Origin: Fidelibacterota bacterium
GTDB taxonomy: Bacteria; Fidelibacterota; Marinisomatia; SCGC-AAA003-L08; GCA-002704045
Length of the DNA: 9,544 nucleotides
NCBI GenBank assembly: GCA_002704045.1
Contig: PAFF01000017.1
Location: 1-9,544 of the forward strand
Direction of reading: 5' to 3'
Shown here: piece after piece, positions 1 to 7,033 of the stretch
How the letters are laid out: the number at the start of each line of letters is the position of its first letter
Position numbering within the stretch: position 1 is the first letter of the stretch
The notes under the pieces: model-generated
What the model was told of the DNA's origin: nothing
The model's database searches: none
What the model saw: only the letters and a program-made list of their open reading frames with translations
Translations under genes and position numbers: made by a program

Positions 1-900
1 ACAATCATAATATTCCTCAGGATACAGACAACTTCCATCGTCTTCAGTCGCGTTAGGATCAAAATTACAAGCATCGCTATCTATACAACCTGAAATTTCA
101 CTGGTTAAAATTTCTAGATTGGTAGCTGATAGTAACAAATCACCAAAATTACCATTACCAGATGACCAAGTTGGAATTGCTTCAAATTCGTTTTGAATAG
201 CAGCTTTCCAAACCTTTATTAATAAAGGATTTCCATCGATTGCACCATTTAATATTGGACCACCAAAATCAGACAAATCAGTTGATTCAATTGCAGCTAT
301 CTCTAATTGTGATCCTGTCCAAACTCCAGTTCCAACTAGAACTTCACCTTGAATTGGCTCATTACAACCAGCTAAAGGATCACAAGTTTCTAAAATTCCA
401 TTTGAATCAAAAACACCAATTTCATCTCCAATATCTAATGATGAAATAGTTGATTGAAAGATTACTAATTGAAAACTACCTGTTTCTAATAAATCTAAAT
501 TGTAATAATTTTCATCTGAATCGTTGTCTTCAAACCAACCAACACTTAAAGAATTTCCTTCTGAATTTGAAAATATAAAATCTGATAAACAATCATTTGT
601 AACATTCCCATTTAATTGAACTAAAGTACCTTCACCAGAAGGTATAACTGTACCAGAAAAAGAAAAAGCTAGAACGGTAGTTGAATTTAGAGAAAAAGTA
701 AATCCATTTTGAGCTGCATCACCACCCGAAGCAGATTGAACACAATTATCATGACTAAATTGAAATCCAGCAATACTATATTCAGAAAAATAGTTTAAAT
801 TATTTTGATCAAACTCTAGACATACCTCATAATCACATTGTTGAGATATAATTATTGAAAAGAAAAAAGATGTAAATAAAATTCTTTTTAAAAAGTACAT
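1..900 (-). CDS. Secreted multidomain protein with Asp/Cys-rich motif, 3' end outside the window (partial)
   Basis: The frame is open for all 300 codons from an ATG at 898-900 to the left edge, so the C-terminus is missing. Residues 1-20 look like a signal peptide: MYFLKR followed by a Phe/Ile-rich core and SQQ. Residues about 28-122 form a beta-rich unit with IAGFQF, SASGGDAA and VIPSGEGTL. Residues about 134-265 form a second unit with GDEIGVFD, GVWTG and DFGGPI. Residues 271-291 carry a Cys- and Asp-rich motif (GC, DACNFDP, DDGSC) resembling calcium-binding thrombospondin type-3-like repeats, and a further Cys follows at 300. From recall, these units recur in secreted proteins of Marinimicrobia and marine Bacteroidota; their function is unknown. 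The start is supported by AGGAG 8 bases upstream. The protein probably acts at the cell surface or is exported. A C-terminal sorting domain may lie outside the window. Confidence 0.88.
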   Translation of the reverse strand, partial: MYFLKRILFTSFFFSIIISQQCDYEVCLEFDQNNLNYFSEYSIAGFQFSHDNCVQSASGGDAAQNGFTFSLNSTTVLAFSFSGTVIPSGEGTLVQLNGNVTNDCLSDFIFSNSEGNSLSVGWFEDNDSDENYYNLDLLETGSFQLVIFQSTISSLDIGDEIGVFDSNGILETCDPLAGCNEPIQGEVLVGTGVWTGSQLEIAAIESTDLSDFGGPILNGAIDGNPLLIKVWKAAIQNEFEAIPTWSSGNGNFGDLLLSATNLEILTSEISGCIDSDACNFDPNATEDDGSCLYPEEYYDC

Positions 901-905
901 GTAAA

Positions 906-913
906 CTTCTCCT
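906..913 (-). promoter_or_regulatory. Ribosome binding site AGGAGAAG of the secreted protein gene
   Basis: AGGAG (909-913) lies 8 bases before the ATG at 898-900. It is one of the best Shine-Dalgarno sequences in the window and fixes the start of the partial secreted gene. Confidence 0.75.
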
Positions 914-1012
914 AAAATTTAAAATAAAAAGTAAATAAATGGTATTACATTAACAATCATTTTGATGTCATATTGAATTTACTCATAAATTAAGTAATGA
1001 TAAAAAATATCT

Positions 1013-1041
1013 ATTATAATACATTGTAACAATATCTTACA
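1013..1041 (-). promoter_or_regulatory. Candidate promoter for the secreted protein gene
   Basis: A perfect TATAAT -10 box lies at 1013-1018 on the minus strand, about 115 bases before the ATG. The -35 region at about 1036-1041 (TGTAAG) matches the sigma-70 consensus poorly. AT-rich DNA produces such boxes by chance, but the position, just after obg and before a gene with its own strong ribosome binding site, is what one would expect. The 901-1050 gap otherwise holds only a long 5' leader. Confidence 0.4.
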
Positions 1042-1050
1042 GTTAATATT

Positions 1051-2013
1051 TTAATTTAATAATCGTGATATCTTGTGAACAGATAACTTAATGTTATGAT
1101 TTGTTATGGAAGATATAATAATATGATCAATATCTTTTGGAATATTATTTTTCTTTTCAGTAGAAATGTCTGATTTTGTTAAAATCAATAGGGAAGGCTT
1201 ATTTATTAAATCATTGTTATGTTTTTTTAACTCATTTATCAAAGTTAAATATTCTTTTTTTATATTTTTTGTTATATCTATCATGAAAACAAGAATTTTT
1301 GTTCTCTCAATATGTTTTAAAAATTGATTTCCTAAACCCTTACCATCAGATGCTCCTGATATTAATCCAGGTATATCCGCCATAACAAATGATTTATATT
1401 CTGAGTATTTAACTATTCCTAAATTTGGGATTAACGTTGTAAACGGATAATCACCAATTTTAGGTCTTGCAGATGAAACTTTTGAAATAAAAGTAGATTT
1501 CCCTGCATTAGGGAAACCAACCAAACCAACATCTGCAAGAATTTTTAATTCTAATTTTATATTTTTTTCTTCACCTTTTTCACCATCGTTGGCAAAATCA
1601 GGAGCAGAATTAGAATGTGTTTTAAATCTAGCATTACCAAAGCCACCATTTCCTCCTTTGCATACAACTAATTGCTCACCTTCAATTAATAGTTCACCTA
1701 TTATTTCTTCGGTTTCAACATTTGATATAATAGTCCCAGGAGGTACATTTAAAATTAGATCATTTCCACTTTTACCTCTTTTGTTAGAACCTTGTCCATG
1801 CATTCCTCTAGGAGCTTTATAATGTCTTTTGTATGATACATCTTGAAGAGTTGATAATTGTTTATCAACTTTGAGAACAATGCTACCTCCGTTGCCTCCA
1901 TCACCTCCACAAGGTCCGCCTTTAGGTCTATGCATTTCTCTAGTAAATGCTATGCATCCATGTCCACCATCTCCAGCTTTTAAGAAAATAGAGGCTTGAT
2001 CAATAAATTTCAT
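1051..2013 (-). CDS. obg: GTPase Obg (ribosome-associated, short form)
   Basis: Obg is a conserved P-loop GTPase that binds the large ribosomal subunit and links its assembly to growth and the stringent response. The glycine-rich Obg fold spans about residues 1-158, with runs such as GGPCGGDGGNGG and CKGGNGGFGN. The G domain follows, with G1 GFPNAGKST (166-174), G2 PFTT (190-193), G3 DIPG (213-216), G4 TKSD (279-282, where most Obg proteins have NKxD) and G5 SSI (301-303). At 320 residues it ends just after the G domain and lacks the C-terminal OCT extension found in Bacillus Obg. The ATG at 2011-2013 follows the icd stop after 2 bases with no clear ribosome binding site, which suggests coupled translation. 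It is the last gene of the train. Confidence 0.97.
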   Translation of the reverse strand: MKFIDQASIFLKAGDGGHGCIAFTREMHRPKGGPCGGDGGNGGSIVLKVDKQLSTLQDVSYKRHYKAPRGMHGQGSNKRGKSGNDLILNVPPGTIISNVETEEIIGELLIEGEQLVVCKGGNGGFGNARFKTHSNSAPDFANDGEKGEEKNIKLELKILADVGLVGFPNAGKSTFISKVSSARPKIGDYPFTTLIPNLGIVKYSEYKSFVMADIPGLISGASDGKGLGNQFLKHIERTKILVFMIDITKNIKKEYLTLINELKKHNNDLINKPSLLILTKSDISTEKKNNIPKDIDHIIISSITNHNIKLSVHKISRLLN

Positions 2014-2015
2014 AA

Positions 2016-3314
2016 CTACATATTTTTGACTACTTCATCACCAAATTCTGAACATTTTAATAAAGTAGCTTCATTCATTAATCTATGAAAATCATAGGTA
2101 ACTTTCTTTTTGTCAAAAGTAACATTAAGGGCATTTACAATTAAATCAGCAGCCTTATTCCATCCCATGTATCTAAGCATCATTTCACCAGATAATATTA
2201 ATGATCCTGGATTCACTTTATCCTGATTAGCATATTTTGGAGCTGTACCGTGGGTAGCCTCAAAAATTGCTTTACCAGAACTATAATTGATATTTGCTCC
2301 AGGTGCGATTCCGATACCACCAACTTGTGCTGCTAAAGCATCAGATATATAATCTCCATTCAAATTCATCGTCGCAATAACATCGTACTCAGCTGGTCTT
2401 AATATAATTTGTTGTAAAAATGCATCCGCAATAACATCTTTAATTATAATTTGACCATTTCGGATTGCTTTGTCTTGGGCTTCATTAGCTTTTTCTAAGC
2501 CATCTTTTTCAGCAATTCTATCATATTCTGCCCAAGTAAAAACCTTATCACCATATTTTTTTTCAGCTACAGAATAGCACCATTTTTTAAATGCTCCTTC
2601 TGTGAATTTCATTATGTTACCCTTATGAACAATCGTTACACTTTTTCTTTTTTGTTTTATTGCATATTCAATTGAAGCACATATTAATCTTTCAGCACCA
2701 TCATAAGAAATAGGTTTTATACCAATGCCTGAGGTATTAGGAAAACGTATTTTTTTAAATTGATCAGGAAATTCATTTTTTAAAATATCTAAAAATTTCT
2801 TGTTATTATTTGTACCCTCTTCAAACTCAATACCAGCATAAATATCTTCAGTATTTTCCCTAAATATAACCATATCTACTAAATTAGGTTCCTTAATTGC
2901 TGACGGTACGTTATTAAACCATTTAACAGGTCTCAAACATACATATAAATCTAATTTTTGTCTAAGTGCTACATTAATTGATCGTATACCACCACCAACA
3001 GGAGTTGTTAACGGACCTTTTATTGCTATAAGATATTCGTTTATTAAATCTAATGTTTCGTCAGGTAACCAAGTGTTCGATCCATAAACATCATTTGATT
3101 TTTCACCAGCATAGATTTCCATCCAGTGAATTTTTTTTTCTCTGTTATAGGCTTTTTCTACAGCTGAATTTATAACATTAACTGTTGCTTTCCATATATC
3201 AGGTCCTGTTCCATCACCTTCAATATAGGGAACGATAGGATTATTTGGTACATTTAGAACTGAATCTTTTATTGAAATTTTTTCTCCTTGTCCAGGAATA
3301 TTTATTTTACTCAT
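2016..3314 (-). CDS. icd: NADP-dependent isocitrate dehydrogenase
   Basis: Icd oxidatively decarboxylates isocitrate to 2-oxoglutarate in the TCA cycle, giving NADPH. The 432-residue protein aligns by eye along its whole length with E. coli Icd (416 residues). Substrate residues are present in RSINVALRQ (S112, N114, R118), CLRPV (R128), FRENTEDIY (R152, Y159) and HKGNIMK (K231). Metal-binding aspartates are D297, D321 and D325. The NADP site is intact: H355, K360, Y361, V367, N368, Y407 and R411 match the NADP-specific pattern of E. coli. The ATG at 3312-3314 is preferred over an in-frame ATG at 3380, because MSKINIPGQGEKI matches the E. coli N-terminus and the longer form would overlap fmdB by 74 bases. 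The gene overlaps the fmdB stop by 8 bases (ATGAGTAA). S112 corresponds to the phosphorylated Ser113 of E. coli, but no kinase gene is visible here. Confidence 0.97.
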   Translation of the reverse strand: MSKINIPGQGEKISIKDSVLNVPNNPIVPYIEGDGTGPDIWKATVNVINSAVEKAYNREKKIHWMEIYAGEKSNDVYGSNTWLPDETLDLINEYLIAIKGPLTTPVGGGIRSINVALRQKLDLYVCLRPVKWFNNVPSAIKEPNLVDMVIFRENTEDIYAGIEFEEGTNNNKKFLDILKNEFPDQFKKIRFPNTSGIGIKPISYDGAERLICASIEYAIKQKRKSVTIVHKGNIMKFTEGAFKKWCYSVAEKKYGDKVFTWAEYDRIAEKDGLEKANEAQDKAIRNGQIIIKDVIADAFLQQIILRPAEYDVIATMNLNGDYISDALAAQVGGIGIAPGANINYSSGKAIFEATHGTAPKYANQDKVNPGSLILSGEMMLRYMGWNKAADLIVNALNVTFDKKKVTYDFHRLMNEATLLKCSEFGDEVVKNM

Positions 3315-3552
3315 TTTTTTGTTTTCCCTTTTTGATACTACTTTTTTGTTTATTGCGTTGAGTTTTTTTGTTTTTAACATAATCAGTTAGATAAAACCCT
3401 GATCCTTTAAATATTAAACCAAAATTGCTACTAATTAATCTATTAATTTTTCCACCACATTTTTTACAAGTATCTAAAGGGTTATCTTTTATGCTCTGCA
3501 TAATAGAAAACTTAAAATTACATTCATTACATTTATAATTATATGTTGGCAT
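3307..3552 (-). CDS. FmdB-family zinc-ribbon protein
   Basis: This is a small 81-residue protein of the FmdB/CxxC_CxxC_SSSS family, named after a putative regulator of a formamidase operon; the molecular role of most members is unknown. The N-terminus MPTYNYKC is typical. Zinc ligands are C8, C11, C29 and C32 in two CxxC pairs, followed by GGKINRLIS and the family's FKGSGFYLTDY stretch (about 49-59). The last 20 residues are a Lys/Gln/Asn-rich tail with no predicted fold. The start overlaps the end of the upstream pta-like gene by 14 bases, and the stop overlaps the icd start by 8, so it is tightly coupled on both sides. A weak AGAG lies upstream of the ATG. Its place between two central-metabolism enzymes does not by itself reveal a function. 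Confidence 0.9.
   Translation of the reverse strand: MPTYNYKCNECNFKFSIMQSIKDNPLDTCKKCGGKINRLISSNFGLIFKGSGFYLTDYVKNKKTQRNKQKSSIKKGKQKNE
3325..3330 (-). promoter_or_regulatory. Weak ribosome binding site AAGGGA for icd
   Basis: AAGGGA lies 10 bases before the ATG at 3312-3314, within the lysine-rich end of fmdB. Together with the stop/start overlap it supports 3314 as the icd start. Confidence 0.45.
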
Positions 3553-4471
3553 TAGAATTACTCTGGATTGAAGCTATTAAGGTTGTATTAACTATATCTT
3601 CTGCAGTGCAACCCCTAGATAAATCATGGACTATTTTATTTAAGCCAAACATTAGTGGCCCCCAAGCTAAATAACCTCCCATTTTTTGTACTAGTTTATA
3701 GCCTATATTGCCAGAATCCAGGTTAGGAAAAATTAATATATTAGCATCACCATTTATTGATGAATTTTTATTTTTTCTTTGAGCTATTTTTGAATCTAAG
3801 GCAGCATCTACTTGTATTTCACCTTCACAACAAATATGAGGATACTTTTTCTTGAATAAATTATAAGATTCAATAACTTTATCTACTCTGTAGTGATTGG
3901 CACTTCCATTTGTAGAAAAAGATAAAAATGCTATCTTAGGTTCTAAATCAGTCAATAGATTATACAACTTGGCTGTTTGAAAAGCGATATTAGTTAATTG
4001 TTCAGAATCTGGTTCAGGTATAACAGCACAATCAGAAAATGCAAAAATTTTTTTATAGTCCGATGAAATCATTAAAAACATACTTGAAACCCATTTCGAT
4101 GATTTTTCAATGCCAATTAACCTAATCGCAGTTCGTATTATTTTAGAGGAAGGATTTTGAGATCCTGCAATTATACAATCAGCTTCATCATTCGCAACCA
4201 TAGCACAGCTTAAATGAATTGGGTCATCTAAATATTCTCTTATCATAGATGATGTCCAATTTTTTGTAAACTTAAATTTTGATAAATTTTCAACATATAA
4301 ATCAATTCCATCTCTATTAAGTTCTTTGATATCAAAACCAGATCTAGTTAAAAAAATTTTCGCAGAATTAGTACGTAAATTATCTTCGGGGAGAATGATT
4401 CTCGTTTTGTATTTTTTAGCTTTTTCGTATAAAAAATTACTAATGGAATTATTTATTAAATTTTGTTTCAA
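3539..4471 (-). CDS. Phosphate acetyltransferase-like enzyme (compact, TTG start)
   Basis: The family interconverts acetyl-CoA and acetyl phosphate. The match is strongest in the C-terminal half: FLSFSTNGSA (183-191), GEIQVDAAL (217-225), ANILIFPNLDSGNIGYKL (243-260) and HDLSRGCTAEDIVN (282-295), including S285, R286 and D292, which match catalytic residues of Methanosarcina Pta. ADCIIAGS (97-104) and IIRTAIRLIG (111-120) fit the CoA-binding region. At 310 residues it is slightly short, and the segment after ILPE (26-29) is reduced and divergent. No ATG occurs near the N-terminus. An in-frame TAA lies at 4481-4483, so TTG at 4469-4471 is the most likely start, preceded by GAGAGG. It overlaps coaD by 23 bases. 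No acetate kinase gene is present in the window. A related phosphate acyltransferase with another acyl substrate is possible. Confidence 0.85.
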   Translation of the reverse strand: MKQNLINNSISNFLYEKAKKYKTRIILPEDNLRTNSAKIFLTRSGFDIKELNRDGIDLYVENLSKFKFTKNWTSSMIREYLDDPIHLSCAMVANDEADCIIAGSQNPSSKIIRTAIRLIGIEKSSKWVSSMFLMISSDYKKIFAFSDCAVIPEPDSEQLTNIAFQTAKLYNLLTDLEPKIAFLSFSTNGSANHYRVDKVIESYNLFKKKYPHICCEGEIQVDAALDSKIAQRKNKNSSINGDANILIFPNLDSGNIGYKLVQKMGGYLAWGPLMFGLNKIVHDLSRGCTAEDIVNTTLIASIQSNSNANI

Positions 4472-4928
4472 GTGCCTCTCTTACAATTTTTGGTACTAAA
4501 GTACTAACATCGCCCTGAAGTCTAGCAACCTCTCTAATAATAGAAGAACTTAAATGTGTATATTTTTCATGTGGCATCAAGAACATTGTAACAATTTCAT
4601 CATTTAAACTTCTGTTCATTAGTGCCATTTTAAATTCATCTTCAAAATCAGATAAAACTCTTAATCCTCGAATTATGGATAATGCATTTTTTTCAGATAC
4701 ATAGTTAACTAATAAACCTTTGAATGATGATACTTCAACATTTTTCAAATCTGAAATTGAATGTTCTATGAATTGTTTTCTTTCTTCAATATTAAATATT
4801 GGGTTTTTAGTATTATCTTCGGCAACTGCAATAATAACTTTATCAAATAACTTTCCTGATCTAACAATAATATCCAAATGACCAAAAGTTATTGGATCAA
4901 AAGTTCCTGGGTATACTCCTATTTTCAT
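4449..4928 (-). CDS. coaD: Phosphopantetheine adenylyltransferase
   Basis: CoaD transfers AMP from ATP to 4'-phosphopantetheine, giving dephospho-CoA in the penultimate step of CoA synthesis. The 159-residue length is normal for the bacterial family. The nucleotidyltransferase signature is complete: YPGTFDP (6-12) and TFGH (14-17, catalytic H17) at the N-terminus, RGLR (87-90), and the SSSIIRE motif (127-133, the ISSTxxR equivalent) near the C-terminus. The ATG at 4926-4928 follows the rsmD stop after 1 base and has GGAG 8 bases upstream within the last rsmD codons. The rsmD-coaD pair is a widespread bacterial neighbourhood. The pta-like gene that starts within its 3' end encodes a CoA-using enzyme, a plausible functional link. 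Confidence 0.98.
   Translation of the reverse strand: MKIGVYPGTFDPITFGHLDIIVRSGKLFDKVIIAVAEDNTKNPIFNIEERKQFIEHSISDLKNVEVSSFKGLLVNYVSEKNALSIIRGLRVLSDFEDEFKMALMNRSLNDEIVTMFLMPHEKYTHLSSSIIREVARLQGDVSTLVPKIVREALETKFNK
4475..4480 (-). promoter_or_regulatory. Ribosome binding site GAGAGG before the TTG start of the pta-like gene
   Basis: GAGAGG lies inside the end of coaD, only 3 bases before TTG (4469-4471). The spacing is short, but an in-frame stop immediately upstream leaves no earlier start. Confidence 0.4.
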
Positions 4929-4929
4929 A

Positions 4930-5451
4930 TTATTTTCTCCACATAACTACTTGTGTTTTGCCATACAACCTTACATCACAAGTTTTATCATCAATATTAG
5001 TTTTATACATTTCCATACAAAAAATACCATGATCACTTAATTGAACATTAATTTTTTTTTTAAAATCAAAAAAATCAGCTGAATGATACGGTGGATCAGC
5101 AAAAATAATATCATATTTAGTTTGATAAAGTTTCATATCTAAAAATTTATTTACATCACTACAAATTATATCAAAATTTTTTTTATTATGAATTTTATTA
5201 ATATTATCGTTAATAGCATTTACCATAAATCTAGATTTTTCTACCATTACGACATGTTTAGCACCTCTACTTAAAAACTCTAAACCAATAGATCCAGTAC
5301 CTGAATATAAATCAAGGACAACTTTATTTTCTATTGGTTCTAAGATTTGAAAAATAGATTTTTTTATTTTAGCTTGAGTTGGTCTAACATTTTTTAAATT
5401 TTTGTTACGTATTTTTCTACCTTTATACTTACCAGCAATTATTGTAGACAT
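4930..5451 (-). CDS. rsmD: 16S rRNA (guanine966-N2)-methyltransferase RsmD
   Basis: RsmD methylates N2 of G966 in 16S rRNA using S-adenosylmethionine. The 173-residue protein opens with MSTIIAGKYKGRKI and the RPTQAKIKKSIF element (23-34, family RPTxxxxREALF). The SAM-binding motif is DLYSGTGSIGLEFLSRGA (47-64), followed by the acidic VEKS (70-73). The catalytic DPPY lies at 119-122, as expected for exocyclic-amino methyltransferases. The length is typical, perhaps slightly short. The ATG at 5449-5451 lies 2 bases after the stop of the PilN-like gene with no visible Shine-Dalgarno, so translation is probably coupled. It directly precedes coaD, as in many bacteria. Confidence 0.96.
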   Translation of the reverse strand: MSTIIAGKYKGRKIRNKNLKNVRPTQAKIKKSIFQILEPIENKVVLDLYSGTGSIGLEFLSRGAKHVVMVEKSRFMVNAINDNINKIHNKKNFDIICSDVNKFLDMKLYQTKYDIIFADPPYHSADFFDFKKKINVQLSDHGIFCMEMYKTNIDDKTCDVRLYGKTQVVMWRK

Positions 5452-5453
5452 TA

Positions 5454-6152
5454 TTAATTATTAGAAGAATAAAACTTAATAAAATAATAACCATCTTTAT
5501 TGATATCTACACCAAGCGTGCCTTTATGCAACTTTTGTTTTTTTATCAAATCTTGTAATGTATAAATGATAAAAGAACTTTCACCAATATTTTGGATTTT
5601 AGTCTTTTCTTCAATATCATTATATATTTTCCACGGTAACTCAGTTGTAAGAATAAAATTTGATTTATTATCACTAGCAATACGAAAGTTAAGATTATAT
5701 TTATTTTTTAATATTTTTTGAAACTCATTTATTTTGTTAAAGTTTGGACTAAACATTTTAAAATTAAAATAGTTGTTTTGTGTAGAAATTTTTAAAATTT
5801 TAATATCATTTTGTAATTTTAAATCCTCTAAAATACTATTTAAGATTGAATATTTTTCATCAAGATCCTTAATATTAATTGCCAAAGAACTAAAAACAAT
5901 CTTTTTAGAAGAGTTAACGAATTTTTTCTGTGGTTTAACAAAAACAAAAAACGTAATTAATGCAACAATTATAAAAAAAGCCAAATAGTCAGATGTGCTT
6001 GGAACATAATCAATAATTTTGGTGAAAAATCCTGGTTCTTTTTTAACAACTATATTTTTAATATTTTTTTCGTCTTCAGCTCTGTAAGATATATAATTAT
6101 TAACAATATCAGGCTGAATACCTGGATGACCCAAAAAGTTTATATTAAACAT
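5454..6152 (-). CDS. PilN-like single-pass membrane protein (divergent)
   Basis: No firm family is recognised. With the ATG at 6150-6152 the protein has 232 residues. It begins MFNINFLGHP, resembling the INLLP motif by which PilN binds PilM. One hydrophobic segment spans about 55-72 (DYLAFFIIVALITFFVFV), giving a cytoplasmic N-terminus of about 54 residues and a C-terminal domain of about 160 residues, probably periplasmic. That domain could contain a beta-alpha-beta-beta ferredoxin-like unit (about 128-170), as in PilN/GspL proteins. The start at 6152 is preferred over an in-frame ATG at 6197 because of GGGG 5 bases upstream and an 8-base overlap with the preceding stop (ATGTTTAA). The gene immediately follows the PilM-like gene, the order seen in pilMN operons. 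The cytoplasmic linker is longer than in typical PilN. The gene is real; the function is an inference. Confidence 0.8.
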   Translation of the reverse strand: MFNINFLGHPGIQPDIVNNYISYRAEDEKNIKNIVVKKEPGFFTKIIDYVPSTSDYLAFFIIVALITFFVFVKPQKKFVNSSKKIVFSSLAINIKDLDEKYSILNSILEDLKLQNDIKILKISTQNNYFNFKMFSPNFNKINEFQKILKNKYNLNFRIASDNKSNFILTTELPWKIYNDIEEKTKIQNIGESSFIIYTLQDLIKKQKLHKGTLGVDINKDGYYFIKFYSSNN

Positions 6153-7032
6153 CAATACCCCACAACGAACAACCTGTTTCAGCAAATAATAAACCATCTT
6201 GGATATTTATTGATTTCTTATTATTATTAGAAATATGTGAAAAGATATTTATTGGTGAGATATTTGTTTTATCATTATCAATAAGTTTATTGATAATTGA
6301 AAATTTACCCTGCTTTTTATAGAAATATAAATGGTCGACAGTCTTAATTTTTAGATTTTTTTTATTTTTTAAAAGTTCAATTTCTTTTATCAATTTTTTT
6401 GAATTATTAATGTCACCATAATTTTTGATTATTTCATATTTCTTATTTTTGATACTAAACTTTACATAAGAACTCAATTCATTACCATTAACTATAAGAG
6501 CTTCACATTCTTTACCAATTTGCAAGATAGCATAGCTATCATTATAATCTGCATTAAGCACACACCTAGCTGTAACTTCAGCAGAAAAAATTCCTAAACC
6601 TATATTTCTAATTTCAGAATCATTATCTTGTGCAAAAAGACTCATTTTTTTCTTAATGTGTGATCTGAAATGTATATTTAAATATTTATTTTGATTCTTT
6701 GAAAATGAATAATGAAAGGTTTCATCAATACCATCTTGAACGTTTCCAATTGTTTTTTGATGAAACCAGTCTATAACATCAAAATGATCAAATTGTTTAT
6801 CAACAAGCGTTTCAGATAGAGAGACCATATTACTATCAATCGTAATTGAATAAATGGAACTATCATTGTTTGTCTTAATTCTAATAGCATCTAAAATATC
6901 ATAAAAAATCTGATTATAATCAGACTCTTTATTAACTATTTCTTTACCAAAAGTTAATATTAAAGGTCCACTCTCAGATGGTACCCAGTGAATATAATAA
7001 AAGGTGTTTTTATCTTGTGATATAGAAATCAT
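6145..7032 (-). CDS. PilM-like actin-fold protein, apparently degenerate
   Basis: The 295-residue protein has no signal peptide or membrane segment and is probably cytoplasmic. The layout follows PilM. An opening beta hairpin (MISISQDKNTFYYIHW) stands where PilM has its IDIG phosphate loop. DVIDWFHQKTIGN (85-97) parallels the conserved IxxExxxxIP helix. GLGIFSAEVTARCVL (145-159) parallels the segment leading to the second subdomain. AILQIGKECEALIVNGNEL (168-186) parallels VDIGxxxT. The end, LLFAETGCSLWGID, resembles the AIGLALRG terminus. The aspartates of both phosphate loops are missing, so ATP binding is doubtful. The ATG at 7030-7032 follows the preceding stop after 1 base, and the stop overlaps the PilN-like gene by 8 bases. 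PilM-like identity is inferred from pattern and gene order; a GspL-like cytoplasmic domain is an alternative. Confidence 0.75.
   Translation of the reverse strand: MISISQDKNTFYYIHWVPSESGPLILTFGKEIVNKESDYNQIFYDILDAIRIKTNNDSSIYSITIDSNMVSLSETLVDKQFDHFDVIDWFHQKTIGNVQDGIDETFHYSFSKNQNKYLNIHFRSHIKKKMSLFAQDNDSEIRNIGLGIFSAEVTARCVLNADYNDSYAILQIGKECEALIVNGNELSSYVKFSIKNKKYEIIKNYGDINNSKKLIKEIELLKNKKNLKIKTVDHLYFYKKQGKFSIINKLIDNDKTNISPINIFSHISNNNKKSINIQDGLLFAETGCSLWGIDV
6158..6161 (-). promoter_or_regulatory. Ribosome binding site GGGG deciding the start of the PilN-like gene
   Basis: GGGG in the context TGTGGGGTATTG lies 5 bases before the ATG at 6150-6152. No Shine-Dalgarno precedes the alternative in-frame ATG at 6195-6197. 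Confidence 0.4.
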
Positions 7033-7033
7033 T

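Noticed and set aside
240..449. Plus-strand open frame of 69 codons
   Set aside because: It lies antisense to the secreted protein gene, has low-complexity Leu/Gln/His composition and no ribosome binding site; it is a shadow frame.
981..1000. AT-rich hairpin TTACTTA-ATTTA-TGAGTAA after obg as a terminator
   Set aside because: The 7-pair stem is almost all A-T with one wobble pair and no proper U-tract follows; it is too weak to call an intrinsic terminator.
1589..1822. Plus-strand open frame of 77 codons
   Set aside because: It is antisense to the glycine-rich Obg domain, and the proline/leucine runs are simply the complement of Gly-rich codons.
5773..5988. Plus-strand open frame of 71 codons
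   Set aside because: It is antisense to the PilN-like gene, with no ribosome binding site and no recognisable motif.
6153..6197. Longer start (ATG at 6197) for the PilN-like gene
   Set aside because: It would create a 53-base overlap with the PilM-like gene, has no ribosome binding site and would bury the INFLG motif; 6152 is better supported.
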